From NCBI RefSeq assembly GCF_030817655.1, contig NZ_JAUSZM010000003.1, forward strand, positions 1,798,001 through 1,862,000: 64,000 nucleotides of DNA. The letters run 5' to 3'. Both the position numbers and the translations under genes were made by a program. This DNA is from Streptomyces sp. V4I2. Its GTDB lineage: Bacteria; Actinomycetota; Actinomycetes; Streptomycetales; Streptomycetaceae. The notes beneath the pieces are model-generated. The model ran no database searches and was not told where the DNA came from. It saw only the letters and a program-made list of their open reading frames with translations. This document shows, in pieces, positions 16,292 through 25,020 of this stretch. How positions within the stretch are numbered: the stretch's first letter is position 1; every line of letters begins with the position of its first letter.

Positions 16292-17170
16292 TCACGCCAC
16301 CGCGTTCAGCAGGTCGGCCAGCAGGTCGGGCCGTTCCAAGGCGATGAAGTGGCCTGCTCCCGGCACCTGCGTGAAATCGGCGGCCGGCAGCAGCTCCTTG
16401 TCGGCTTGCCGGTCCGAGGGCCGGGACCAGTCCTTCTCCCCGTAGACGAGGTGGACGGGTGCCTTGACCTCCGGGTAGCGCGAGCGGGCGGCGATGAGGC
16501 TGGGCATGCTCTGGTACACGGCCCGGGCGACGGCCGGGTAGCCGGGGCGGCTGCCCACCTGGAGGAGTTCGTCGAGGTAGTCCTCCCGCAGCGCGGTTTT
16601 GTCGACCACGCCGCCCTGCAGGATCCTGCGGACGACGGGCTTGGGTTCCACCCCGGCGACCACCGCGCCCACCCCCGGAGCGAGGACACCGCTGACCACC
16701 ACACGGGCGAGAAGACTGGACCGGGCGATACCGCCGCGGAAGTCGTACGCGTTCACCGCGACGACGCGCCGGACCCGCTCGGGCAGGTCGGCCGCGGTGG
16801 TCAGGGCGAGCACCGCCCCCATGGACTCCCCGACCAGGGTCACGTCGTGGAGGTCGAGTTCGGTCAGGAGCCGCTTGACGCCCGCACGCATGGCCGGCTC
16901 GTCGTACGACGCCCCGGGCACGATCTCGGAGTAGCCCATCCCCGGCAGGTCGAGGGCATACACGGTGTACTGGTCCGCGATCAGCGGGATGAGGGAGCGG
17001 AAGTGCTCAGCCTGGGTGCGCACGGTGTGCAGCAGGACCACGGGAGCGCCGGTGCCCGCTCTGAGGTAACGCAGGGTCCCTTCGTCGCTGCCGTGTCCTG
17101 CGCGCGGGGCGATGGTGTGGCTGGTGGTTCCCGGGATGTGAATCGTGGGACGTGGCTCTGTGCTCGGCAT
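16292..17170 (-). CDS. alpha/beta hydrolase
   Basis: A 292-residue alpha/beta hydrolase: LLHTVRTQAEHFR at the oxyanion site, DLPGMGYSE, the nucleophile elbow LVGESMGAVLAL (G-E-S-M-G), an acid in YGEKDW and the catalytic His in VPGAGHFIALERP. The ATG at 17170 has GGGAAG upstream; the frame is open to 17407, but that part crosses the operators. Two AAACCG-NN-CGGTTT palindromes lie about 100-140 bases upstream, and the same palindrome lies next to the TetR gene at 17638, so this hydrolase is the likely target of that repressor. The substrate is unknown. Confidence 0.87.
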   Translation of the reverse strand: MPSTEPRPTIHIPGTTSHTIAPRAGHGSDEGTLRYLRAGTGAPVVLLHTVRTQAEHFRSLIPLIADQYTVYALDLPGMGYSEIVPGASYDEPAMRAGVKRLLTELDLHDVTLVGESMGAVLALTTAADLPERVRRVVAVNAYDFRGGIARSSLLARVVVSGVLAPGVGAVVAGVEPKPVVRRILQGGVVDKTALREDYLDELLQVGSRPGYPAVARAVYQSMPSLIAARSRYPEVKAPVHLVYGEKDWSRPSDRQADKELLPAADFTQVPGAGHFIALERPDLLADLLNAVA

Positions 17171-17268
17171 CTCGCTGGCTTCCCTTTGTGTGAACTGCTG
17201 CAGACGGTGATTCGGGTAGGGCCCGCCCGAAGGGGACGTGACCACGGACCAGCCCTTGGATTCATTGA

Positions 17269-17307
17269 GAAACCGACCGGTTTCCAACATCGTAAACCGA
17301 TCGGTTT
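17269..17307. promoter_or_regulatory. two TetR operators AAACCG-NN-CGGTTT
   Basis: Perfect half-sites occur at 17269-17284 (GAAACCG-AC-CGGTTTC) and 17294-17307 (AAACCG-AT-CGGTTT), with centres 24 bp apart, upstream of the hydrolase at 16292-17170. A third copy of the 14-mer lies at 18241-18254 beside the TetR gene. Confidence 0.8.
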
Positions 17308-17310
17308 CCG

Positions 17311-17637
17311 AGCGCAAGGCTGAGGTTGTCATCCGCAGCGACAGGGTCAGCGCGCAGGAGACAGGCGAGCGTGTCATCCGCACAGCGGTCGCCGGTTCCA
17401 CACTCAAGGGCCACTACGGCACACCCAAACGCTCCAGCAGCAGGGGATGAGCCCCTCGGAAGCCGCGCACCTGCTGTTGGGCACTGACGTCGACGAGCCG
17501 ACGGCCTTCCTGGCGCGCGGCACGCCAGTCAACACCCTTACGGCCACCCGCCCCCCTCGATTGCGGGGCATCAGAGACGGGAGCCATCGACCTGGGGAGG
17601 GCACACGGTCACGGTGCCTGCCCGAAAAGGGGATGCG
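17311..17637. other. region without a recognised gene
   Basis: This stretch lies between the operators of the hydrolase and the 3' end of the TetR gene. Several frames are open by chance in the high-GC DNA. One forward frame beginning near 17447 (MSPSEAAHLLLG) looks mildly protein-like at its start but runs on into the antisense of the TetR gene. No known family was recognised and no strong ribosome-binding site was seen. Confidence 0.4.
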
Positions 17638-18207
17638 TCAGTGCATGCCTGCCGCCTCGAGCAGGGTGGTCACGGTGGGCGTGACGAGCCCGGTCAGCTT
17701 GTCGGCTCCGATCCCCGCGCGGGCGCTGGCGCCGTCGAAGACCAGGCTGAGCTGCCGGGCCAGCAGGTCGGGATGGCGTGCCCCGCCCCGTTCGGCCTCG
17801 GCACGGAAGAAGGTGGTCAGATTCTCCTTGACCCGGTGGGCCACCTGGCTTGCCGGGTGGCTCTGGTCCTTGAGCTCGATCTGGGCAGCCAGGTACCGGC
17901 AGCCTTGGAAGTCAGGCGCACCCGCCTGCTCCTCCATCTGGTCGAAGACGTACAGGATCCGCTCGCGGGGTGAGCGGTCGTCGTCCGTCATCGGCAGCAG
18001 CTCGGCAACGAAGGCGGAGGCGCGCTCCTTCAGGCTCGCCGCCAGCAGTTCGTCCTTGCTCGCGAACAGCTGGTACAGGGAGCGCTTCGACACCCCCGCC
18101 GCCTTGCACAGCGCCTCGACGCCGATGCCGACGCCGTCTCGGTAGGTGAGCGTGGCCGCTGCCTCCAGCAGCCGCTCTCTGGTGCTTGGCTTCACTACGG
18201 TGGTCAT
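17638..18207 (-). CDS. TetR family transcriptional regulator
   Basis: A 189-residue TetR protein. The DNA-binding domain spans about residues 8-55, with RERLLEAAATLTYRDG and the recognition segment AGVSKRSLYQLFASKDELL. The ligand domain contains FQGCRYLAAQIEL, a pattern common in the AcrR-like group. The perfect palindrome AAACCGATCGGTTT begins 34 bases upstream of its ATG, and two more copies flank the alpha/beta hydrolase promoter about 0.9 kb away. Autoregulation and control of that hydrolase are therefore well supported by sequence, though not proven. Confidence 0.92.
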   Translation of the reverse strand: MTTVVKPSTRERLLEAAATLTYRDGVGIGVEALCKAAGVSKRSLYQLFASKDELLAASLKERASAFVAELLPMTDDDRSPRERILYVFDQMEEQAGAPDFQGCRYLAAQIELKDQSHPASQVAHRVKENLTTFFRAEAERGGARHPDLLARQLSLVFDGASARAGIGADKLTGLVTPTVTTLLEAAGMH

Positions 18208-18240
18208 ACCGCGAGGTTAACTCGATAATGGACAAAACGA

Positions 18241-18254
18241 AAACCGATCGGTTT
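18241..18254. promoter_or_regulatory. TetR autoregulatory operator
   Basis: A perfect 14-bp palindrome, AAACCGATCGGTTT, upstream of the TetR gene at 17638-18207. It is identical to the site at 17294-17307. Confidence 0.8.
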
Positions 18255-18665
18255 ACGACGTTCGCCGGGGCGCTCTCGCGCCGCCCACGGGCCGGGCGGG
18301 CAGGTGAGTGCGGTTCCGCTACACCGGGGCGGCGGTGGGTGAACGGGACCGGACTCCGTCGGCCGCCGGTCGATGAGCGTGCCCTCTGCCCTCAGCTTGG
18401 CTGAGCCACTCACCCGCGAACGTGGCGGAACCCGACAGGAGCCTACCGACCCCCTGCCCCGCCCACGTCCGGATGAGCGGAGCGGCCGCCGCTGCTCGCG
18501 CAACAGCTGGTCGCATACGAACGACCCCTTGTCCGCCACGTCAGCCGACATCGTGACGACGGGGTGTGTGGTCCGGCGGTCAGGGGGACCATGGAAGCCG
18601 AAGCGCCTGCAGGCGCAGCCAGGGCGCGGATGGCCCTGCGCCGGTTGGCGGAAGGAGTGCCTGCG
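18255..18665. other. intergenic region before the phosphatase gene
   Basis: About 410 bases between the TetR operator and the phosphatase start. Frames on both strands are open only by composition, and none resembles a known family. The stretch ends with GGAAGGAG at 18651-18658, the ribosome-binding site of the next gene. A promoter is expected here but could not be picked out with confidence. Confidence 0.4.
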
Positions 18666-20765
18666 ATGAGCGAAGCCGAACGGCCTGCCGCGGGCATCGG
18701 CCCGGCGGTCAGCCGCCGGGAGGGCTCGCCGCCGCCGCCGAGCGGGCTGATGGACCTCATCGGTGTCGCGGCAGTACTGCTGGACGCCGACGGCCGGATC
18801 GTCCTGTGGAGCCCGCAGGCCGAGGCGCTGTACGGCTATGGCGCCGAGGAGGCGCTCGGGCAGTACGCGGCACGGCTGCTCGTCCATGAAGAGCACTGGG
18901 ACTGGGTGATCAAGAGGTTTGCCGAGGTCATGGAGACCGGCAAGAGCTGGGGCGGCTCGTTCCCTGTCCGGTGCAAGGACGGCAGCACGCGATCGGTGGA
19001 GCTGCGCAATACGCGGCTGCTCAACGATCGCGGCGAGTTCTACGCCCTCGGGCTCGGCACCGACTCCCCCACGCTCCGTGAACTGGAGCGGGATGTCGCC
19101 CTGTCCACCCGTCTCATCTCCCAGTCCCCCATCGGGGTGGCGATCTTCGACACCGATCTCAAGTACGTGGCCGTCAACCCCGCTCTGGAGCGCATCCATG
19201 GCATTGCGGTGGCACAGCACCTCGGCCGGCACTACCGCGACGTCATGAGCGGCGCCGAGTTCGAGGAGGCCGAGGCGGCGATGCGGCAGGTCCTCCAGGC
19301 CGGGACCCCACTCGTCGACGGGCCGCCCATTGTCGGCCGCACCCCGGCCGACCCGGAGCACAAGCACGCCTGGTCGATCTCGCTGTATCGGCTGGAGGAC
19401 ACCCAGGGCCGTGTTCTCGGGGTGGCCGAGCTGGTGGTGGACGTCACCGAGCGGTACCTGTCGGCCATGGAGGCCACTGAGACGCGGCGGCGCCTGGCCC
19501 TGATCGCCGACGGCTCCGCCCGCATCGGCACCACCCTGGAGGTCGAGCAGACCGCCCGGGAGCTGGCCGAGGTGACCGTTCCCGAGTTCGCCGACCTGGT
19601 CGCCGTCGACGTGCTGGACTCCGTCCTCGACGAGCACCGCCCCGCATCCCGCGGCGGCCCCGCACGTTTCCGCGCGCTCGCGGTGAAAGCCGCCTATCCC
19701 ACCGAGGCCGCCCACGCCGCCGATCCGCCCGGCCGGATCGCCGCGTACGACGCCGACCGACTGGCCACCCGATGCGTGCGCACCGGCCGGCCCGTCCTGA
19801 TCCGCCACGCCGACGGCAACGACCTGACGCGCATCGCCTGCGACGAACACGCCGCCATGCTGCTGGCCCGCGCCGGAGTGCACTCCTACATGGCCATCCC
19901 CCTCGCCGCCCGCGGCAGCGTCCTCGGCTTCCTGGGACTCACCCGCGCCCGCGATCCGCGGCCCTTCGACGAGGACGACCTCGCCATCGCCACCGAGCTG
20001 GCCTCCCGCGCCGCGGTATGCATGGACAACGCCCGCACGCACCAGAGCGTGCGCAACGCCGCCGAGATCCTGCAGCGCAGTCTGCTTCCGGACCTTCCGC
20101 CCCACCTGCCTGGACTGCACGTCGCTTCCCGCTACCTGCCCGCCCAGGCCGCCTACGAGGTCGGCGGCGACTGGTACGACGTCCTCCCCCTCGAGGGCGA
20201 CAGGACAGCACTGGTCGTGGGCGACGTGATGGGCAGCGGAATCGACGCCGCCGCCGCCATGGGGCGCCTGCGCACTGCCACCGCCGCCTTCGCCGGCCTT
20301 GATCTGGCTCCCGCCCAGGTCCTTGAACAGCTCGACAAGATCACTTCCCGGCTCGAGCAGTACATCGCCACCTGCCTCTACGCCGCCTACGATCCGCACG
20401 ACGCCACGTGCCACATCGCCAACGCCGGCCACCTGCCCCCCGTACTCGTCCGCAGCGGCAAGCATCCCGAACTGCTCGTCCTGCCCACCGGCGCCCCGCT
20501 CGGTGTCGGCGGCGTCCCCTTCGAGACCACCACCCTGACCCTCGCCCCCGGCGACCAACTGGTCCTGTACACCGACGGACTGGTCGAGACCCGCCAGCAC
20601 CCCATCGATGAACGCCTCGACACCCTCCTCCACCTCCTCGACGCACCCGAGCAGCCTCTGGAGGAGACCTGCGACCGGCTGCTGCACGACCTCCGGCACC
20701 CCGACGACCACGACGACGTCGCCCTGCTCATCGCCCGCGCATGCCCCTTCACCCCGGACCATTGA
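18666..20765 (+). CDS. PAS-PAS-GAF-PP2C (SpoIIE-type) phosphatase
   Basis: A 699-residue regulator. Domains in order: PAS at about 25-140 (LLDADGRIVLWSPQAEALYGY), a second PAS at about 150-260 (GVAIFDTDLKYVAVNPALERI), GAF at about 275-445 (VHSYMAIPLAARGSVLGFLGL) and a SpoIIE/PP2C phosphatase from about 460 (LQRSLLP, YEVGGDWYDVLPL, VVGDVMGSGIDAA, LYTDGLVE, DDVALLIAR). The metal-binding Asp residues are all present. The ATG at 18666 was chosen because GGAAGGAG lies 7 bases upstream; earlier in-frame starts lack such a site. Such proteins dephosphorylate anti-anti-sigma factors in response to redox or ligand signals. No anti-sigma gene is adjacent. Confidence 0.9.
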   Translation: MSEAERPAAGIGPAVSRREGSPPPPSGLMDLIGVAAVLLDADGRIVLWSPQAEALYGYGAEEALGQYAARLLVHEEHWDWVIKRFAEVMETGKSWGGSFPVRCKDGSTRSVELRNTRLLNDRGEFYALGLGTDSPTLRELERDVALSTRLISQSPIGVAIFDTDLKYVAVNPALERIHGIAVAQHLGRHYRDVMSGAEFEEAEAAMRQVLQAGTPLVDGPPIVGRTPADPEHKHAWSISLYRLEDTQGRVLGVAELVVDVTERYLSAMEATETRRRLALIADGSARIGTTLEVEQTARELAEVTVPEFADLVAVDVLDSVLDEHRPASRGGPARFRALAVKAAYPTEAAHAADPPGRIAAYDADRLATRCVRTGRPVLIRHADGNDLTRIACDEHAAMLLARAGVHSYMAIPLAARGSVLGFLGLTRARDPRPFDEDDLAIATELASRAAVCMDNARTHQSVRNAAEILQRSLLPDLPPHLPGLHVASRYLPAQAAYEVGGDWYDVLPLEGDRTALVVGDVMGSGIDAAAAMGRLRTATAAFAGLDLAPAQVLEQLDKITSRLEQYIATCLYAAYDPHDATCHIANAGHLPPVLVRSGKHPELLVLPTGAPLGVGGVPFETTTLTLAPGDQLVLYTDGLVETRQHPIDERLDTLLHLLDAPEQPLEETCDRLLHDLRHPDDHDDVALLIARACPFTPDH

Positions 20766-21726
20766 CAAGATCGCCGAGGAAACCGGCTTCTCCGGTGTGG
20801 TCTGGATCGACCAGGCCGGCCAGGTCGAGTTCGCGAAGGCCTACGGGCTGGCCAACCGCACGTACCGCATTCCCAACACCCTGGACACCAGATTCGGCAT
20901 CGCCAGCGGCAGCAAAGGGTTCACCGCCCTGGCCGTGCTCTCGCTGATTGGTGACGGCGCGCTGGAGCTGGACACCACCGCTCGATCCCTGCTCGGCAAG
21001 GATCTACCGCTGATCGCGGACGACGTCACCGTGGAGCATCTCCTCACCCACACCTCTGGCATCGGTGACTACCTGGACGAAGAGGCCGACACCAAGATCA
21101 CCGATTACGTCGTCGGTGCGGCGCACGAGCTGACTACCACCGAGGCTTTCCTGCCCTTGTTGGACGGCCATCCCGCCAAGTTCGGGGCCGGTGAGCGGTT
21201 CGGCTACTGCAACGGTGGATTCGTGGTGCTCGCCCTGCTGGCGGAGCGGGCCAGTGGCATCGGCTAGCACGACCTGGTCCGACAACGGGTGCTCAGCCCG
21301 GCTGGTATGACCACAACCGACTTACTCCGCTCCGATGAGCTACCTGCTGACGCGGCCGTGGGCTACCTGCCCTTGGACGGGGTGGATCGCTCCAACATCT
21401 TCCACCTGCCGGTGCTGGCCACCGGTGACGGCGGCATCCACACCACCGCCGCCGACATCTCCACCTTCTGGCGCGCGCTCTTCGCCGGCGACATCGTGGA
21501 TTGCGTCGCCGAGGTAGTTCGGCCGCGCCGGGACGTGCCCCACAAGTCGATGCGCTATGGCCTCGGCTTTTGGCTGCACGAGAGCACCGACACGGTGATC
21601 CTGGTCGGCTACGACGCCGGCGCATCGTTCAAGTCCACCCACGACCCGCACACCGCCACCACCCACACCGTGCTCTCCAACACCTCACCCGGCGCCTGGC
21701 CCATCGCCCGCGCGCTCGCACCGTGA
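20766..21726 (+). pseudogene. serine beta-lactamase-fold hydrolase with nonsense codon
   Basis: The frame starts without a usable start codon directly after the phosphatase stop (DKIAEETGFSGVVWID). It has the class C/EstB-type motifs S-x-x-K (ASGSKGFTA), HTSGIGDY and Y-x-N (YCNGGF). A TAG at 21265-21267 then stops it where the family usually has a tyrosine or similar residue, after ERASGIG. The same frame continues without a shift (HDLVRQRVLSPAGM) to a normal C-terminus at 21726. The first 10 or so residues are also missing. It looks like a decayed copy of a penicillin-binding/esterase protein fused by deletion to the phosphatase gene's 3' end. Confidence 0.78.
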
Positions 21727-21740
21727 CTGGCACCTGATCA

Positions 21741-21938
21741 TCAGAGCGGCGGCAGACGGCTCACGCGGCCATGACGACTGTGGGTCGGCCCGGGTGCCGC
21801 AGCCCTGGGACAGACGGGCTGGCGGGCGAGTCGTCGAGTCATGAGCGTGATCGCGGCAAGGGTGAGCATCGCTTCGGAGTGCTCGGGCAGAGTTTCGTAG
21901 TCCCTCACGTTCCGGCGCGCATGCAACAACCACGCCGA
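21741..21938 (-). pseudogene. IS5-type transposase C-terminal remnant
   Basis: On the reverse strand AWLLHARRNVRDYETLPEHS, then EAMLTLAAITLMTRRLAR, resembles the conserved last 40 residues of DDE transposases of the IS5 group that are common in Streptomyces. The upstream catalytic part is absent and the end runs on without a clear boundary. It is only a fragment. Confidence 0.6.
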
Positions 21939-22059
21939 TGGGTGGGCCGCGCGGCGAGGCCGGTGCTCGTCGAGGGCGAGTCCTTTCCCGCACGGCCTCC
22001 CGCCGAACCGGACATGACGTTGGGCATCCGGCTCTCCAGTGACTACTGCGTAAGTGGTT

Positions 22060-22368
22060 TGTCCACCGCCGCGTGCCGGTCCGCTCGTCCAGCGGCGGAT
22101 TCCTGATCGCATCCCAGCGTTCCTCGGGATCCGAGATCGCTGCGAGGACCTGGTGCGTACTGAAGGCCACCCTGGGGCACCGGTGCTGCTCAGGGAACCG
22201 GCTGGCCACCCACCTGTACTCCTTGATCGTGTTGTAGGGCACGTTGATGTCCTCGGACAGCCGGTGCAGCCACGCCGACACCCCGAACAGGTCGTCCCCG
22301 ACCGACCGTCCGCCGTGCTCCTGTATGGGGACGACTTCCAGCGCGCCGTCGCCGATGATGAAGGTCGA
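22060..22368 (-). pseudogene. DUF6192 family remnant
   Basis: The reverse strand reads FIIGDGALEVVPIQEHGG, GDDLFGVSAWLHRLSEDI, YNTIKEYRWVASRFP, STHQVLAAISDPEERWDAI and PLDERTGTRRWT. This is the order of conserved blocks in DUF6192 (RacO-like) proteins, which occur widely in Streptomyces and its integrating elements. The N-terminal block is missing, and after RRWT the usual helical C-terminal half is not found. No start codon with a ribosome site is apparent. It is probably debris of an integrated element. Confidence 0.6.
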
Positions 22369-22806
22369 GCGATCCGTCCTCTGAGAGGTGGGCCTCTTCC
22401 CCGTGGACGGGGGTGACGGTGAGGGTCTCGCTGGTGTTGGGTGGGTTCGTCGTAGTCGCCGACGGGGTTGTGGGTGCGGCACCGGCCGTGCTGCAAGGGG
22501 ATGGTGGTCGTCATGCCGCACGCTCCACGGGAGCAGCGTGGTTGACGGTGCGGACGGTGCGGGCGAGCTGCCGCAGGTGAGCGGCGAAGCTCACCAGGTC
22601 GTCGGCCACGTCGACGCACCCGACACAGACGCCCACGGGCAGCAGATCTGGCGTTGCCGGAACTGCGGCAGCCACGTGTCCACGAGCGGCCAGGGCAAAC
22701 CGCACTTGCCCAGCGGCAAGGCGCGATGTGCTCAGGAGCCCTCGACAGAGCACGCGTCCTGACGGCAGAAGCGGGCGTCTCACACTCGTCTCACAGACCC
22801 CACGGA
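22369..22806. other. decayed accessory region, no intact gene
   Basis: Short frames on both strands are present. A reverse frame at 22511-22783 ends DLVSFAAHLRQLARTVRTVN and could be the tail of a small element-encoded protein, but no family is recognised. No integrase, tRNA or attachment site was identified. Confidence 0.35.
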
Positions 22807-22841
22807 AGAGCGCAGGTCGGAGTGCATCCGACCTGCGCTCT
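22807..22841. terminator. strong hairpin terminator before purB
   Basis: A perfect 15-bp stem (22807-22821 with 22827-22841) around the 5-base loop GTGCA. It lies 55 bases before purB and separates the debris-rich left part from the housekeeping genes. The T-run is weak, as is usual in Streptomyces. Confidence 0.75.
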
Positions 22842-22896
22842 CTGGACTCTATGGACGTTTCAGAGCCCCCACGGACGGCAGGTAAACTCCGTACAC

Positions 22897-24339
22897 GTGA
22901 CTTCTGCTCCCGCCAAGCCCCGCATCCCGAACGTCCTCGCCGGACGCTACGCCTCGACCGAGCTCGCCACGCTCTGGTCGCCCGAGCAGAAGGTGAAGCT
23001 GGAGCGTCAGCTCTGGCTCGCCGTGCTGCGGGCCCAGAAGGACCTCGGGATCGAGGTGCCGGACGCGGCGATCGCCGACTACGAGCGGGTCCTCGACCAG
23101 GTCGACCTGGCCTCGATCGCCGAGCGCGAGAAGGTCACGCGGCACGACGTGAAGGCGCGGATCGAGGAGTTCAACGACCTCGCCGGGCACGAGCAGGTCC
23201 ACAAGGGCATGACGTCCCGGGACCTCACCGAGAACGTGGAGCAGTTGCAGATCCGGCTCTCCCTTGAGCTGATGCGCGACCGTACGGTGGCCGTGCTGGC
23301 GCGGCTCGGGAAGCTGGCGGGCGAGTACGGCGAGCTGGTGATGGCCGGCCGCTCGCACAACGTGGCCGCGCAGGCGACGACCCTCGGCAAGCGGTTCGCG
23401 ACCGCGGCCGACGAGCTGCTCGTGGCCTACGGCCGGGTCGAGGAACTCCTCGCCCGCTACCCGCTGCGCGGCATCAAGGGCCCGGTCGGTACGGCGCAGG
23501 ACATGCTGGACCTGCTGGGCGGGGACGCGGGCAAGCTGGCGGACCTGGAGCAGCGGATCGCCGGCCACCTGGGCTTCCACCAGGCGTTCACCTCGGTCGG
23601 CCAGGTCTACCCGCGCTCGCTGGACTACGAGGTGGTGACCTCGCTGGTGCAGCTGGCGGCGGCCCCCTCCTCGCTGGCGAAGACGATCCGCCTGATGGCC
23701 GGGCACGAGCTGGTGACCGAGGGCTTCAAGCCGGGCCAGGTCGGCTCGTCCGCGATGCCGCACAAGATGAACACCCGTTCCTGCGAGCGCGTCAACGGCC
23801 TGATGGTCATCCTGCGCGGCTACGCGTCGATGACCGGCGAGCTGGCCGGTGACCAGTGGAACGAGGGGGACGTGTCCTGCTCGGTGGTGCGCCGGGTGGC
23901 CCTCCCCGACGCGTTCTTCGCCCTTGACGGGCTGCTGGAGACATTCCTGACGGTGCTCGACGAATTCGGCGCCTTCCCTGCCGTCGTCGCCCGGGAGCTG
24001 GACCGCTACCTGCCGTTCCTCGCCACCACCAAGGTGCTGATGGGCGCGCTGCGCGCGGGCGTCGGCCGTGAGGTCGCGCACGAGGCGATCAAGGAGAACG
24101 CGGTGGCCTCCGCGCTGGCGATGCGCGAGCGGGGCGCCGAGCGCAACGAGCTGCTCGACAAGCTGGCCGCCGACGAGCGCATCCCGCTCGACCGTGCCCA
24201 GCTGGACGTGCTGATGGCCGACAAGCTGTCCTTCACGGGCGCGGCGGCCGACCAGGTCGCCACGGTCGTCGGCCGCGTCGAGGAGATCGTGAAGCAGCGC
24301 CCGGAGGCCGCGGGTTACACCCCCGGAGCGATCCTCTGA
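22897..24339 (+). CDS. purB: adenylosuccinate lyase
   Basis: A 480-residue member of the fumarase/aspartase superfamily. It cleaves adenylosuccinate to AMP and SAICAR to AICAR in purine synthesis. Visible marks are the N-terminal NVLAGRYAS, the His-containing DLAGHEQVHKGMTSRDL, AGRSHNVAAQATTLGKR and the signature loop GSSAMPHKMN around residue 285. The GTG at 22897 gives the normal N-terminus; the frame is open to 22654, but that would cross the terminator hairpin. The stop overlaps the proposed CTG start of the DNA glycosylase gene. Confidence 0.95.
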   Translation: MTSAPAKPRIPNVLAGRYASTELATLWSPEQKVKLERQLWLAVLRAQKDLGIEVPDAAIADYERVLDQVDLASIAEREKVTRHDVKARIEEFNDLAGHEQVHKGMTSRDLTENVEQLQIRLSLELMRDRTVAVLARLGKLAGEYGELVMAGRSHNVAAQATTLGKRFATAADELLVAYGRVEELLARYPLRGIKGPVGTAQDMLDLLGGDAGKLADLEQRIAGHLGFHQAFTSVGQVYPRSLDYEVVTSLVQLAAAPSSLAKTIRLMAGHELVTEGFKPGQVGSSAMPHKMNTRSCERVNGLMVILRGYASMTGELAGDQWNEGDVSCSVVRRVALPDAFFALDGLLETFLTVLDEFGAFPAVVARELDRYLPFLATTKVLMGALRAGVGREVAHEAIKENAVASALAMRERGAERNELLDKLAADERIPLDRAQLDVLMADKLSFTGAAADQVATVVGRVEEIVKQRPEAAGYTPGAIL

Positions 24340-24881
24340 CGCGCTTCACTCCCGAGGAGTTGGAGGCCGCCCGCGACCGTCTGGTACCGGACGTCGTCGC
24401 GGACGGCCTGCGCGTGCTGTTCTGCGGCATCAACCCCGGTCTGATGACGGCCGCGACAGGCCACCACTTCGCCCGACCCGGCAACCGGTTCTGGCCGGTG
24501 CTGCATCTGTCCGGGTTCACGCCGAGGCTCCTGAAGCCGTCCGAACAGCAGGAGTTGCTGTCGTACGGGCTCGGCATCACGAACGTCGTGGCCCGGGCGA
24601 GCGCGCGGGCCGACGAGCTGAGCGCGGAGGAGTACCGGGAGGGCGGGCGGCTCCTGGCACTCAAGGTGGCCCGGCTGCGGCCGCGTTGGCTGGCCGTCGT
24701 CGGGGTCACCGCCTACCGGGCCGCGTTCGACGACCGCAGGGCCCAAGTGGGGCCGCAGGAGCGGACGATCGGGGACACGCGGGTGTGGGCGCTGCCGAAT
24801 CCGAGCGGCCTGAACGCGCACTGGACGGCCGCGACGATGGCGGAGGAGTTCGCGCGGTTGCGGGTGGCTGCGGAGACCTAG
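24336..24881 (+). CDS. mug: G/U mismatch-specific DNA glycosylase
   Basis: A Mug/TDG-type uracil-DNA glycosylase of about 181 residues. It has the active-site GINPGLMTAATGHHF, then PGNRFWPVL, and the C-terminal motif NPSGLNAHW. It removes uracil or related bases from G:U and G:T mismatches. Start choice: there is no ATG or GTG. A CTG at 24336 overlaps the purB stop (CTGA), has GGAG 7 bases upstream and gives the expected TRFTPEELE N-terminus. The TTG at 24360 has its only purine run directly against it. Coupled translation from CTG is therefore favoured but unproven; with TTG the protein is 173 residues. Confidence 0.88.
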   Translation: MTRFTPEELEAARDRLVPDVVADGLRVLFCGINPGLMTAATGHHFARPGNRFWPVLHLSGFTPRLLKPSEQQELLSYGLGITNVVARASARADELSAEEYREGGRLLALKVARLRPRWLAVVGVTAYRAAFDDRRAQVGPQERTIGDTRVWALPNPSGLNAHWTAATMAEEFARLRVAAET

Positions 24882-24910
24882 GGCAGGCGGCGGGGGCGCA
24901 GGCTCAGAGG

Positions 24911-24958
24911 CGGGGGCGGGGGCGGGGGCGGGGGCGGGGGCGGGGGCGGGGGCGGAGG
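24911..24958. repeat. CGGGGG hexamer tandem repeat
   Basis: Seven perfect CGGGGG units (24911-24952) followed by one CGGAGG, between the mug stop and the end of the convergent monooxygenase gene. Runs of five G's at regular spacing could form a G-quadruplex. The copy number is likely variable. Confidence 0.9.
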
Positions 24959-24974
24959 CTCACAGGCCGGTCCC

Positions 24975-25010
24975 AGGGCAAAGGCAGGTCCGGAGGGCAA
25001 AGGCAGGTCC
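24975..25010. repeat. 19-bp-period direct repeat
   Basis: A 17-base unit starting AGGGCAAAGG occurs at 24975-24991 and again at 24994-25010. It lies just after the G-rich hexamer array in the same convergent gap. Confidence 0.8.
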
Positions 25011-25020
25011 TGGAGGCGCC

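Noticed and set aside
18204..20768. An 854-codon reverse open frame opposite the phosphatase
   Set aside because: It is the antisense shadow of the PAS-GAF-PP2C gene. The forward frame has full domain motifs, while the reverse is Gly/Val-rich filler.
22801..22845. tRNA-like structure or attachment site before purB
   Set aside because: The symmetry is a simple perfect hairpin with a 5-base loop. No cloverleaf or integrase was found.
24911..25010. Possible CRISPR-like repeats
   Set aside because: The units are a 6-base tandem array and one short direct repeat without spacers; no cas genes are present.
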